A stretch of 64,000 bases of DNA, from positions 1 through 64,000 of the forward strand of contig CACXXO010000017.1 of the NCBI GenBank assembly GCA_902771735.1. The letters are read 5' to 3'. Numbering within the stretch: position 1 is the stretch's first letter; the number at the start of each line of letters is the position of its first letter. Below are positions 41,009 to 50,260 of this stretch, piece by piece. The notes beneath the pieces are model-generated. The model did not search any database, was not told the DNA's origin, and saw nothing but the letters and a program-made list of their open reading frames with translations. This DNA is from an uncultured Bacteroidota bacterium (lineage in GTDB: Bacteria; Bacteroidota; Bacteroidia; Bacteroidales; P3). Position numbers and translations under genes: made by a program.

Positions 41009-42910
41009 ATGAAAAAAGCATTATTGAGTCTGTTATTGGCTATTGCATGCATGCCTATGGCTATCGGCCAGAACAAGTCCGGCCAGTTAGTAACCACCGA
41101 CACCACGGTCTGCAGCAAATTCCTGTGGACTGTTGACAGTGTTGAGTACACGAACGACACCGTCGTTCTCTACCAGAAGCCTGGTGACACCACCAACACC
41201 ACCTATGTACTCAACCTCACCATGCTGGACCGCAACTACGACACCGTGAATGTCCGTGAGATATCGGGCAACTGCGTTGTCTTCTGGAACCACAAGACCT
41301 GGACCGAAGAAGGCACTTTCCTCGACACCATTACCCCCGCCCGTGGCTGCGACACCATCGTTAGGGTCAACATCACCTTGAACAATGCCGACACCACCCA
41401 TGAGACCGTCACCGCTTGCGACAGATACATCTTCCACGGCGACACGCTCACCACCAGTGGCACCTATACCCATGTCGACACAGCCACCGCCACCACCGAC
41501 TGCCACGCATATGTCGTCGACCTTACCATCGTCAACAGTTTCCTCGACACCGCCAACACTGTTGTTCGCGACATCGAGGGTGGTTGCCGTGTGCAATGGC
41601 TCGGCACCACCTATACCTTTGGTGACACCAACGAGGTCTTCTACGGCATTGGCACCACCACCGTTGGTGGCTGCGACAGCCTCATGGCCATCCGCATCAC
41701 TTCTTTCACCGGAGTCCAGCATGACACCTCCTTCGTTGAGAGTTGCGGTCTCTACCGTTGGACTGTCAACAACATCGCCTACACCGAGGATGGCGTCTAC
41801 ACTGTGACCGACACCACCTCCACCTGCATAGAAAACCGCCACCTCGCCTTGACCATCGTTGACAACCACGACACCGTCACCGTCACCGCCTGCGAAGATT
41901 ACACCTATAGCTTCGACGCACGTTCCGGCAGTGGTCCTCGCGACCACGGCTATTACAACGCAAGCGGTATCTATGACACCGACGAGAACGGCGACACCCT
42001 CTACTCCACCCACTTCTACACTGGCTGCAAGACCTACCACACCCTTGACCTCACCATCCTCACTCCCGAGCATCGCGAGCACCCCGAAGTCATTGACACC
42101 ACCGTCTGCGACGCTTTCGTCCTCTCCTTCGGTACTGCCCATACATTCACCGAGAGTGTCGACACCACCCTCATCCGCAGCCTTCGCACCCAGAAGAACT
42201 GCTACGACACCATCGTCCACCTCGACATAACTGTCAAGCACAAATCCTACAAAGACTACAATATCACCGCTTGCGACAGCTACCTCTGGCCCTTCACCAA
42301 CGAGACCTACACCACCACCACCACCCAGACCATCACCCTCGACAGCATCCAAAATGCCGAAGGTTGCGACTCCATTGGCCGCCTGAACCTCACCATCAAC
42401 TACACCCCCGAAGTGACCATCGAAGGCAACTGGCACCTCAACCCCGACTCCACCAACATCGCCACCCTCTCCGCCGTCGACAACGCCGCCGACCACAACA
42501 CCTACAAGTGGTTCAAGAACAACGAGAGCACTCCCTTCAGCACCGCCAAGGACGTCACCCTCACCATTAACGGCAACACCGACGTGCACCTCGAGACCAC
42601 CAGCAACAAGGGTTGCACCGCCAACAACTGGATTACCGTCACCTGCCATGTGGGCATCGACGAGGTGGAGACCCTCAACGTCAACCTCTACCCCAACCCC
42701 GCCAGCCGCTACCTCAATGTTGAGAGCTCCGAAGGTCTCAGTCAGATTGTCATCTACAACACCCTTGGTCAGCAGGTCATCGTCCGCAACGACATCAACG
42801 CCGCCGCCACCCAGCTCGACCTCGGAGCCCTGGCCACCGGCCACTACACCATGCAGATCCTCACCGGCAATGGCACCAAAGCCACCCGCACATTCATTGT
42901 CAATAAATAA
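41009..42910 (+). CDS. secreted repeat protein with T9SS type A sorting domain
   Basis: 633 residues with a signal peptide (MKKALLSLLLAIACMPMAIG, then Q). The body holds about eight degenerate repeats of 45-70 residues. Each opens with a Cys near an aromatic residue (TVCSKFLW, TACDRYIF, ESCGLYRW, TACEDYTY, TVCDAFVLSF, TACDSYLW) and closes with a CDxI/L...LxIT-type strand (GCDTIVRVNIT, GCDSLMAIRIT, NCYDTIVHLDIT, GCDSIGRLNLT). The C-terminal ~75 residues are a T9SS sorting domain (NVNLYPNPASRYLNV to the end), so the protein crosses the outer membrane and is probably anchored on the surface. A likely adhesin; no enzyme domain is seen. Confidence 0.88.
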   Translation: MKKALLSLLLAIACMPMAIGQNKSGQLVTTDTTVCSKFLWTVDSVEYTNDTVVLYQKPGDTTNTTYVLNLTMLDRNYDTVNVREISGNCVVFWNHKTWTEEGTFLDTITPARGCDTIVRVNITLNNADTTHETVTACDRYIFHGDTLTTSGTYTHVDTATATTDCHAYVVDLTIVNSFLDTANTVVRDIEGGCRVQWLGTTYTFGDTNEVFYGIGTTTVGGCDSLMAIRITSFTGVQHDTSFVESCGLYRWTVNNIAYTEDGVYTVTDTTSTCIENRHLALTIVDNHDTVTVTACEDYTYSFDARSGSGPRDHGYYNASGIYDTDENGDTLYSTHFYTGCKTYHTLDLTILTPEHREHPEVIDTTVCDAFVLSFGTAHTFTESVDTTLIRSLRTQKNCYDTIVHLDITVKHKSYKDYNITACDSYLWPFTNETYTTTTTQTITLDSIQNAEGCDSIGRLNLTINYTPEVTIEGNWHLNPDSTNIATLSAVDNAADHNTYKWFKNNESTPFSTAKDVTLTINGNTDVHLETTSNKGCTANNWITVTCHVGIDEVETLNVNLYPNPASRYLNVESSEGLSQIVIYNTLGQQVIVRNDINAAATQLDLGALATGHYTMQILTGNGTKATRTFIVNK

Positions 42911-43938
42911 TGAATAGATACTTAAAAAACAGAAGCGTTCGGCACCACGGTGCCGGACGCTTTTTGGTAGCAGTGGCAGTCGTCGCTTTCCTCGTCTCCT
43001 GCCACCAGCCGTCGCCCATGCAGTTCCTCGGACAAGCCCAGGGAACCTATTACAGTATCCAATACTATGACGCGCAGCAGCGGAACTTCCAGCCCCAAAT
43101 CGACTCCCTCCTCGACGCCTTCGACCTCTCGGCCTCCCTCTGGGTCGACAGTTCACTCCTGCGACGCATCAACGCCAACCTCACCGACAGCCTCGACAAC
43201 ATCCTCTACACACTCCTCGGAAACTCCCTCGCTATCGAGCACTACACCGACGGGGCCTTCAACTGCCGTGTGGGTCGTCTCGTACAAACCTGGGGCTTCA
43301 GTTTCAAGCAACGCAGTGAACCCGACAGCACCGCACTCGCCGCCATGCTGCAGGCCGCCCATGCCGAGGTCACCCTCGACAACCGCCACCTGACCAAAAA
43401 ACCTGACACCGAATTCGACTTCAACGCCATCGCCCAAGGATACGCCTCCGACCTCGTGGCCCATTTCCTTGCCTCTCAAGGCATCGAGAGCTACCTCGTC
43501 GATATCGGTGGCGAAGTGATAGCCCATGGCCGCAAAGCCGACGGAAAGCCGTGGAAAGTGGGTATCGAGCGTCCTGCCGAGGACAGCATCAGTGCTCCTG
43601 TCGTGGACATTGCCATACCCCTCGTCGACCGTTCCGTCGTCACCTCGGGCAACTACCGCAAATATTATGAAAAGGACGGCGTGAAATACTCCCACACCAT
43701 CGATCCCTCCACCGGCCGTCCTGTCACCCACTCACTTCTCAGTGTCTCCGTCGTCGAGAAGGAATGCTGGCTGGCCGACGCCATGGCCACAGCCTATATG
43801 GTCATGGGGCTCGAACGAGCCAAAAACTTCATTGCCGACAATCCCCAAGGGCCCGGCACCGACGCTGTATTCTTCATCTACGACTCCTGCGGCACCATGG
43901 CCACCTATGCCACCCCCGGATGGAAAAAACTAAAATAA
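42910..43938 (+). CDS. apbE: FAD:protein FMN transferase (ApbE), lipoprotein
   Basis: 342 residues. The signal peptide ends in lipobox LVSC with lipidated Cys31, so it is periplasmic and membrane-anchored. ApbE covalently attaches FMN to threonines of exported or membrane flavoproteins such as Rnf and Nqr subunits. Seen: LGQAQGTYYSIQYYD, the FNAIAQGYASDLVA substrate region, DIGGEVIAHG, and the Mg/FAD-site ending HTIDPSTGRPVTHSLLSVSV. The ATG overlaps the previous stop (TAATG). A terminator-like hairpin at 42933-42965 lies inside codons 8-18. Confidence 0.92.
   Translation: MNRYLKNRSVRHHGAGRFLVAVAVVAFLVSCHQPSPMQFLGQAQGTYYSIQYYDAQQRNFQPQIDSLLDAFDLSASLWVDSSLLRRINANLTDSLDNILYTLLGNSLAIEHYTDGAFNCRVGRLVQTWGFSFKQRSEPDSTALAAMLQAAHAEVTLDNRHLTKKPDTEFDFNAIAQGYASDLVAHFLASQGIESYLVDIGGEVIAHGRKADGKPWKVGIERPAEDSISAPVVDIAIPLVDRSVVTSGNYRKYYEKDGVKYSHTIDPSTGRPVTHSLLSVSVVEKECWLADAMATAYMVMGLERAKNFIADNPQGPGTDAVFFIYDSCGTMATYATPGWKKLK
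42933..42965 (+). terminator. terminator-like hairpin inside the apbE signal-peptide codons
   Basis: AAGCGTTCGGCACC (42933-42946) pairs with GGTGCCGGACGCTT (42949-42962) with one G-T pair, then TTTTT. It begins 22 bases after the T9SS gene's stop, so it can end that transcript or attenuate apbE. Confidence 0.75.
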
Positions 43939-43945
43939 AACATAT

Positions 43946-44821
43946 ATGAAATCAATGACCGGCTATGCCAAAGTACAGTCTGTCTTTGGCGACAAGAAAC
44001 TGAACATAGAAATCAAAACCCTCAACAGCAAGCAGCTTGACCTTATTGTGAAGGTTCCCGCAGCCTATCGTTCTCGCGAACTCGACATCCGCGCCATGCT
44101 GGGCCGGTTGGAGCGCGGCAAGGTGGAATGCATCCTTTCGGAAGAGTCCACCGACACCGACACCATCACCTTCAACCGAGACCTCGTCATCGCACGCTTC
44201 AACGCGCTCTGCCAGACTGCCGACGAACTCGCAGCCATCAACCCCGACAGCCGTTCAGCGCTCTTCAACACCATCGTCTCCATGAACGATATATGGAGCA
44301 GCGCGGCCAACGATGAAATCAGCGACGAACAGTGGACCATGGTCAGTGCCGACTTGCAGCGCGCCATCGACCTCTGCGACCAATTCCGCAGTCACGAAGG
44401 CAGTGTCCTCGAGGTCGACTTCCACAAACATGTAGACCTCATCGAGGAGAAGCTGCGCCAGATTCCCGCCCTGGAAGGTGAGCGCATCGACACTGCCAAG
44501 GAGCGCATCAAACGCTACATGGCCGATGCCGCCGTCAAGGACATCGACGAGAACCGCTTCGAGCAGGAACTCATCTACTACCTCGAGAAACTCGACATCA
44601 CTGAAGAGAAGGTGCGTTTGCAGAAACACATCGACTACTTCCGCCAGACCATGGCCGTCGAGCCCGTCTGTGGCAAGAAACTCGGATTTGTGGCTCAGGA
44701 GATGGGGCGCGAAATCAACACCACCGGTTCCAAGGCCAACCATGCCGGCATTCAGAAGATTGTCGTCGAGATGAAAGACGAGCTCGAGAAAATCAAAGAG
44801 CAGCTGGGCAACGTATTGTAA
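43946..44821 (+). CDS. YicC/YloC family endoribonuclease
   Basis: 291 residues with N-terminal MKSMTGYAKVQSVFGDKKL and KTLNSKQLDL, and C-terminal CGKKLGFVAQEMGREINTTG and SKANHAGIQKIVVEMKDELE, all hallmarks of the YicC family. Escherichia coli YicC is reported to be an RNase acting on small RNA. It lies seven bases after apbE. In many bacteria gmk follows yicC; here a convergent T9SS gene does. Confidence 0.9.
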   Translation: MKSMTGYAKVQSVFGDKKLNIEIKTLNSKQLDLIVKVPAAYRSRELDIRAMLGRLERGKVECILSEESTDTDTITFNRDLVIARFNALCQTADELAAINPDSRSALFNTIVSMNDIWSSAANDEISDEQWTMVSADLQRAIDLCDQFRSHEGSVLEVDFHKHVDLIEEKLRQIPALEGERIDTAKERIKRYMADAAVKDIDENRFEQELIYYLEKLDITEEKVRLQKHIDYFRQTMAVEPVCGKKLGFVAQEMGREINTTGSKANHAGIQKIVVEMKDELEKIKEQLGNVL

Positions 44822-44875
44822 AGAAAGCCTCCATTAGGGGCTTCCGCCGAAGGCGGAGAACACCATACAAAAAAA

Positions 44876-44903
44876 AGGCTCCCGATTTGGGAGCCTTTTT
44901 TAG
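44876..44903. terminator. bidirectional terminator
   Basis: AGGCTCCC (44876-44883) pairs with GGGAGCCT (44889-44896) around GATTT, with an A-run before and T-run after. It serves yicC on the plus strand and the convergent T9SS gene on the minus strand. Confidence 0.85.
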
Positions 44904-44917
44904 TATCAAGTGAAAAA

Positions 44918-47713
44918 TTACTTGATGATGAGTTTCTCAATCTTGCTGAAGGTGTCGTTGGTGACGCGGACGAAGTAGGCGCCGGCAGGCATGCTGCTGA
45001 CGTTGAGGGTCGTCTCGACCTCAGCGTTGATGTTGGCATTGTAAACCACGCGGCCGCTCATGTCAATGATGCTGCAGTTGACCATACCGGTGACACCGGC
45101 GATGTCGAGCTTAACAGAGTTGGTGGCGGGGTTGGGCGAGAGGTGGAGGTAGGACTCGGGGGCAACGGGGTCGATGCCGGAGAGATCCCAAGGCTCCCAG
45201 CTGTACTCGGCGGTAATCACATAGCCGTCAGCGTTGTCAGCGATGCCATTGATGTGGAGAGTGTAGGCATAGCGGTCGAGGATGGAATACTCACCACCGT
45301 GGCGGTGCTCCATCACGTTGTCCTCGGAAGCAACAATGTACATGTTGCCATCGGGCACATCGCCACCCTGGACATACTCGGGAACGGTCTGACCGTTAAC
45401 CTTGATAGCGGTGATAACGCTGTGCTCTCCGATAGGATAGATATCGAAGCTCTGGTTGGAACCAATAGCGACATCGGCAGCACCATGGCAGAGGTTATCG
45501 GTACCGCGCTCGACGGTGACACCGAGGGTATCCATATTGTTGTTGGTGCAGTTCTCAGCACGCACGGAGACGGTGGGCAGAGCCTGAGGAGTACCAACGA
45601 TGGGGCGAATCATAGGATAGTTGTCAATGTTCCAGCCATAGATCCAGTGGCTTCCGCTGCTGTTGGTACCGGAGTAGTCATACACCAGAACCTCGAGAGG
45701 CATGATGGGGCTGTTCTGACGATAGTAGGGGGCGGTAGCCTCATTGGCGTTGTAACGGACGGTCTGACCATCTTCGACATAACCCCACTGCTGTTTGGCA
45801 ACGGCGAACTGAGCATCCTCGTTGAGCTGATAGCCAAAGAGGTAGGCGGTGTTCTTCTTCAGACGGGGCTGGTCGGGGAACTGGATGTTGACAGCGCTGT
45901 AGTTAGACTCACTGCCGGGGAGGGCATAGGTCTGAGGCAGGTTGCTGACAGCGTCGGGAGTAATCTTATAGGCGGAACCAGCGATACCGCAGGGGAGCTC
46001 GACCCAGTCGAGGCCACCTTCACCGTTGGCCACCTCTTCATAGATGATGGGCACCAGGACATAGTCATCGGTAGCCATGTTGCCATCGACGAATTCGCCA
46101 GCCTGATTCTGGAGGGTGGTGTGGGGGATGTACTCAACGCCACGGAAGACGAAGTCATTGGGAACCTCGCTACCAGTGACATAACGCAGGAAGACGCCGT
46201 AACCGGCATTGAAGACGTGCTCGGCATCGTCGTCAGCATCGAGATAGTGGTCGGCAGTGAAACCAACTTTGAAGATGGATCCACGGGGAATCAGACCATT
46301 GTCGCGAGCCCAACGGTAACCGTCGATACGGTTGGAGTCGGCGGCCTCAGTGAACTCAAAGTAGTCGGAAACAGTGTAGAGAACAGTGTCGAGTTCGGTA
46401 ACCAGACCGGTGCCGCCCTGAGCCTTGATGGCATAGAAATTGGGGCCAAGGGTGCTGGTGTTGAGCGAACGGCCTTGGTAGCCACCGGTGAGGGCACCCT
46501 GGTTGCCGTAGTTCTCAAACTGGCCAAGCATGCTGTGGGCACCCCAGTCGAAGAGGGTGTCGTCGCGGTTGGTGGTGCACATGAAACCACGCTCGTTGAT
46601 ATACATCTTATAGTCTTTCGTGGTGTTGCCAGAGACCAGGGTGAAGGGGGTACCTTCGGCGACAGTGGTGAAGGAACCACCGGCAGGAGCGTTGGTGATG
46701 ACGAGGCGAGCGTTGTTAATGTCAGAGATGTTGGTGTTGCGGACATGGATACCGTAGGTCACGGGGATGGTCATGTTCTGGGGGATCATGCCATAGAGAC
46801 CGTCGAGGGCGGAACCGCGGTGGAACTCCCACGACTCGGCACGGAGGTCGTTGATAACGGCCACATCGTCGAGGAACCAAGCATAACCATAAGCAGCATA
46901 CTTCTGAGCGCTCACGCGGATACGAAGTTTGATGTTGGCCTGGTCGACGAGGTTGTAGGGCATGACGAAGCGAGCCTTGTAGGCTGCAGTGCTGTTGACC
47001 TCAACGTCGATACCGTTGACGTTGATTTCGCGGGTGTACCAAGTGGTACCAATCTGATAGTCGACGAAGCACTGGTCATAGAAGCTGTAGTAGAACTGGC
47101 TGACGCTGACGGCCACAACATGGTGGGCGTCGGTACGGGTAACGACGGGGAGCTCCATGTAGACGTTGACGTTACCGATGTTACCCTGACCGTTGTTGTT
47201 GTCATAAGCAAACACCATGAAACCATCGTTGTAGGAAGATTTCATGCGCTGAAGGAGCCAGGAGTACTCATCGGGAGTCGAGGCGTTAGCGGAGGCACCG
47301 AAGAAAAGGCGGTTGATCCAGGTGGGATAATCGGTAGCGAAGTTGGCAACGAGGTCGGCGGAGTCAGCATAACGCTTCCAAGCGGCCCAGCTCTGCGAAC
47401 CGGGGATGCTGTGGGCATCACGGTTGAAGATGCTGTCGTGACCATCAATATTGATGTGGTCGCTGCTACCGATGGTACCAAAGGTAATGTCACTCATATC
47501 AGTGCTGCTGAATGAGAAGGTACGGAGAGTGTCGAGCTGCGAATCCTTGGTGAAGATGGAAGCCTTGTAGTCGACCTCCTTCTGGGCGTCCACGCTCGAA
47601 GTGGGGATTTTCTCAGTACGGAGCATTCTGTCCGGGCTGAGGGTGGATTGCGTTTGTGCAAAAGCAAAGGTGCTGCACATAGCAAAACCAAGAGCCAATA
47701 ATGCTTTTTTCAT
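44918..47713 (-). CDS. large secreted protein with T9SS type A sorting domain
   Basis: 931 residues from the ATG at 47713, which gives a good signal peptide (MKKALLALGFAMCSTFAFA before Q); an upstream in-frame TTG adds 13 useless residues. The body is beta-rich. Its N-terminal half resembles carbohydrate-binding or choice-of-anchor jelly-roll regions (SWAAWKRYADSADLVANFAT, FLDDVAVINDLR). No catalytic motif was recognised. The C-terminus is a T9SS domain (LHLSPNPATNSVKLDI, then CSIIDMSGRVVYNANI and AGAYFVRV). It is expressed from a well-formed promoter at 47815-47844. Confidence 0.85.
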   Translation of the reverse strand: MKKALLALGFAMCSTFAFAQTQSTLSPDRMLRTEKIPTSSVDAQKEVDYKASIFTKDSQLDTLRTFSFSSTDMSDITFGTIGSSDHINIDGHDSIFNRDAHSIPGSQSWAAWKRYADSADLVANFATDYPTWINRLFFGASANASTPDEYSWLLQRMKSSYNDGFMVFAYDNNNGQGNIGNVNVYMELPVVTRTDAHHVVAVSVSQFYYSFYDQCFVDYQIGTTWYTREINVNGIDVEVNSTAAYKARFVMPYNLVDQANIKLRIRVSAQKYAAYGYAWFLDDVAVINDLRAESWEFHRGSALDGLYGMIPQNMTIPVTYGIHVRNTNISDINNARLVITNAPAGGSFTTVAEGTPFTLVSGNTTKDYKMYINERGFMCTTNRDDTLFDWGAHSMLGQFENYGNQGALTGGYQGRSLNTSTLGPNFYAIKAQGGTGLVTELDTVLYTVSDYFEFTEAADSNRIDGYRWARDNGLIPRGSIFKVGFTADHYLDADDDAEHVFNAGYGVFLRYVTGSEVPNDFVFRGVEYIPHTTLQNQAGEFVDGNMATDDYVLVPIIYEEVANGEGGLDWVELPCGIAGSAYKITPDAVSNLPQTYALPGSESNYSAVNIQFPDQPRLKKNTAYLFGYQLNEDAQFAVAKQQWGYVEDGQTVRYNANEATAPYYRQNSPIMPLEVLVYDYSGTNSSGSHWIYGWNIDNYPMIRPIVGTPQALPTVSVRAENCTNNNMDTLGVTVERGTDNLCHGAADVAIGSNQSFDIYPIGEHSVITAIKVNGQTVPEYVQGGDVPDGNMYIVASEDNVMEHRHGGEYSILDRYAYTLHINGIADNADGYVITAEYSWEPWDLSGIDPVAPESYLHLSPNPATNSVKLDIAGVTGMVNCSIIDMSGRVVYNANINAEVETTLNVSSMPAGAYFVRVTNDTFSKIEKLIIK

Positions 47714-48083
47714 GGTTGTTGTTTTTTGATGGTTAATATTACTTTTTTTCAATCAATTATTTTCCAACGGTTTAAATCATCCAAGTACACTATTCCACAC
47801 TATATTTTACGATGCAAATATAGTACTTTTTTTTTACATGACAATTTTTTTTTATTTTTTTAACCATCCGTCAGCGGCCATGAGTCATCCCCCACCCTTC
47901 CCGCCGCAGCATCCACCCCTCCCGGAAGGGGCGCCGGGAGGCAGGGGGTTGATATCATGGGAGTTTTTTGCGGTTTTTTGCGGCCACTGACACAATAAAA
48001 AAAGGGTTTTTGAGTTGTTTTAGGAGTAAAAAAAGACATCCCCGGAAGATTGGGGAGACGCTATCGGGAAAAATAAAAATATA
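47714..48083. other. divergent intergenic region
   Basis: 47714-47860 is AT-rich with the minus-strand promoter. 47880-47950 is GC-rich with an inverted repeat (CCTCCCGG near 47929, CCGGGAGG near 47945). 47955-48083 has a doubled TTTTTTGCGG and runs of A. No gene or clear plus-strand promoter is seen. Confidence 0.6.
47815..47844 (-). promoter_or_regulatory. promoter of the 931-residue T9SS gene
   Basis: On the minus strand TTG (47844-47842) is followed after 19 bases by TATATTTG (47822-47815), about 100 bases before the ATG. Confidence 0.6.
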
Positions 48084-49733
48084 ATGTATACATATAAAAA
48101 AGGAAATATCATCCTTTGGGTTGTGGCGATGGCGCTGCTGTGGAGTTGCGGCGGCGGGAAGAAGGCTGCCGTTGACAGCCGCGGACGCTACGAGCGTCCG
48201 CCCATCAAGGAGGTGACCGAGGAGGAACTCGAGGCCGACGGCATGCTCATCGACGCACTGTCGCTGCAAGAGAGCGGCCGCACGGGCGAGGCTCTCGAGG
48301 CCTACGGCCGTGTAGTGGCGAAGCACCCCGAATGTGCGGCAGCATGGTACGGCATGAGCCAGCTGCTGGGAGCCCGCGGATGGATAGACAGCGCCGAGTC
48401 CTGTGCCTGGCACGCCGTGACACTGAACACTGACAACGTGTGGTACCGTTTGGCGCTGGCGCAGTGCCAGCAGGCGAAAGGCGACACCAAGGGGCTGACC
48501 GCCAATTGGGAAGCCATCGTCAAAAGCCATCCCGAGACACTGGAATACTACTACGAGCTGTCGAACGCCTATATCGCCGCCGGCGACCTGCCTCGGGCCG
48601 TCGAAGCGCTGAACCGCGTGGAGAAGCAAATTGGCGTCACCGAGCCCATCTCGCTTCAGAAACAGAAGCTGTGGAACGCTGCCGGCAAACCCGACAAAGC
48701 CATGAAAGAGGTCGAGGCGTTGGCCGAAGCCATGCCGCAGGAGAAGCGCTACCAGGCCATCCTGGCCGAGATGCACATGCAACAGAAGAACTATGCGAAA
48801 GCCAAGACCTACTACGACCGCATTGTTGCCGCCGACCCCGACGACCCCTATATCCACATCCAACTGGCTGAATACTACAAGGCCCTGGGCAAAGCTGCCG
48901 AAGCCGACAGCGAGATGGTGCGTGCCTTCGACAACCGTGCCCTCGACAGCAAGAGCAAGTTGCAGATCCTGGGGTCCTTCTACACCAACGAGGAATTCTT
49001 CGGTTCGCGGCGGCAGACGACGTTCCGCCTGATGGACAAGGCCATGGAGGGCTGCAAGGACAGCACCGAGTTTGCAGCCTTCTACGGCAACGTGCTCTTC
49101 AACCAGGAGCGCTATGCCGAGGCGGCGCGCCAATTTGAGACGGCACTGGGCAAGGACAGCAGCATGTACGAGGTGTGGGAGCTCCTGCTGGTGAGCCTGG
49201 CGAGCAGCCCCGGCAACGAGACCAAAATAGAACACTATGCGCGGCGCGCGGCACAGCTCTTCCCGGTACACACGCTGCCGCACTTCCTGCTGGCTCAGTC
49301 GGCCCTCGTGAAAGAGCGCTACGACGAAGCCCTCAAGGAACTGCAGACGGCCGAGCGCTGGGGATTCACCAAAGGTTACCTCGAGGCCGAGACCTACGGC
49401 CTGATGGGCGAGGCCTACTACCGCACGGGGCAATACGACAAAGCATGGAAGAGCTATGAGCGCTGCCTGTCGCTGCGACCCGACGATATGGAGACCCTCA
49501 ACAACTACGCCTACCACCTGGCCGAGCAAAACACCGAGCTGGAAAAAGCCGAGCGGATGAGCCGCCGAACCATCGAGGCTCAGCCCGACAACGCCAACAG
49601 CCTCGACACCTACGCATGGATTCTCCATCTGATGGGGCGCGACAGCGAAGCACTGCCCTATATGGAGAAGGCCGTCAGCCTCGACCCGAAAAGCGAGACT
49701 CTGAGGGAGCACCTTAAGGAAATAAAGAAGTAA
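48084..49733 (+). CDS. TPR-repeat lipoprotein
   Basis: 549 residues. Signal peptide II with lipobox LLWSC (Cys22). Most of the rest is tandem TPR helices: about a dozen pairs such as GRTGEALEAYGRVVAKHPEC, QKNYAKAKTYYDRIVAADPD, GQYDKAWKSYERCLSLRPDD and DSEALPYMEKAVSLDP. It probably scaffolds envelope complexes. Bacteroidota commonly place this gene just before a DUF4292 lipoprotein, as seen here. Confidence 0.85.
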   Translation: MYTYKKGNIILWVVAMALLWSCGGGKKAAVDSRGRYERPPIKEVTEEELEADGMLIDALSLQESGRTGEALEAYGRVVAKHPECAAAWYGMSQLLGARGWIDSAESCAWHAVTLNTDNVWYRLALAQCQQAKGDTKGLTANWEAIVKSHPETLEYYYELSNAYIAAGDLPRAVEALNRVEKQIGVTEPISLQKQKLWNAAGKPDKAMKEVEALAEAMPQEKRYQAILAEMHMQQKNYAKAKTYYDRIVAADPDDPYIHIQLAEYYKALGKAAEADSEMVRAFDNRALDSKSKLQILGSFYTNEEFFGSRRQTTFRLMDKAMEGCKDSTEFAAFYGNVLFNQERYAEAARQFETALGKDSSMYEVWELLLVSLASSPGNETKIEHYARRAAQLFPVHTLPHFLLAQSALVKERYDEALKELQTAERWGFTKGYLEAETYGLMGEAYYRTGQYDKAWKSYERCLSLRPDDMETLNNYAYHLAEQNTELEKAERMSRRTIEAQPDNANSLDTYAWILHLMGRDSEALPYMEKAVSLDPKSETLREHLKEIKK

Positions 49734-49752
49734 GACCGAAGAATCAAGAATC

Positions 49753-50238
49753 ATGAGGAGATGTGTTGTATATATCATGCTGCTGGCGGCGATGGTCGTT
49801 GCGGGATGCCGCGGGACCAAGAGCATCGTCGAACCCACCCCACAGCAGGAAGAGCGCCACGACTACACGGTGATGACCTTCAACGGGACGGTGGACGGCA
49901 TGAGCGTGAACGGACAGGTGCGCATGGAGCGCGACAAGCAGATATGGTGCAGCGTGAACAAGTTCATCGAGGTGGGACGCGCCCTGGCGACGGCCGACTC
50001 GGTGTGGGTGCGGGTGCCGCTGATGAACCGCTACCAGAAAGGCGACTACAAAGACCTGAGCCGCCTGGCGAATATGCAACTCACCTTCAAGGACCTGCAA
50101 GGCATCCTCGAGAGCGACGACGTCGAGCAGAAAATCGAAGAGCTGGGCCGACGCTTCGGCGTGGCGATGCGGGTGAAAATCCTCCGCAAGGAGAAGGTGG
50201 AGAAATTGACATTCCCGTTCGACAAGGGGAATTTCTGA
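49753..50238 (+). CDS. DUF4292-like lipoprotein
   Basis: 161 residues with lipobox VVAGC (Cys19). The body has MTFNGTVDGMSVNGQVRMER and KQIWCSVNKFIEVGRALATA, the beta-sheet pattern of DUF4292, which has a LolA/LolB-like fold. It is shorter than the about 230-260 residues typical of the family, ending near LTFPFDKGNF, so the C-terminal third may be missing. The murein hydrolase activator gene that often follows DUF4292 in this phylum is not next; a LolA-like gene is. Confidence 0.65.
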   Translation: MRRCVVYIMLLAAMVVAGCRGTKSIVEPTPQQEERHDYTVMTFNGTVDGMSVNGQVRMERDKQIWCSVNKFIEVGRALATADSVWVRVPLMNRYQKGDYKDLSRLANMQLTFKDLQGILESDDVEQKIEELGRRFGVAMRVKILRKEKVEKLTFPFDKGNF

Positions 50239-50260
50239 TAAACATAGATTGGATAGAAAA

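Noticed and set aside
45143-47515. 790-codon plus-strand frame opposite the T9SS gene
   Set aside because: Shadow frame rich in Val/Gly/Asp; the minus-strand protein has signal peptide and sorting domain.
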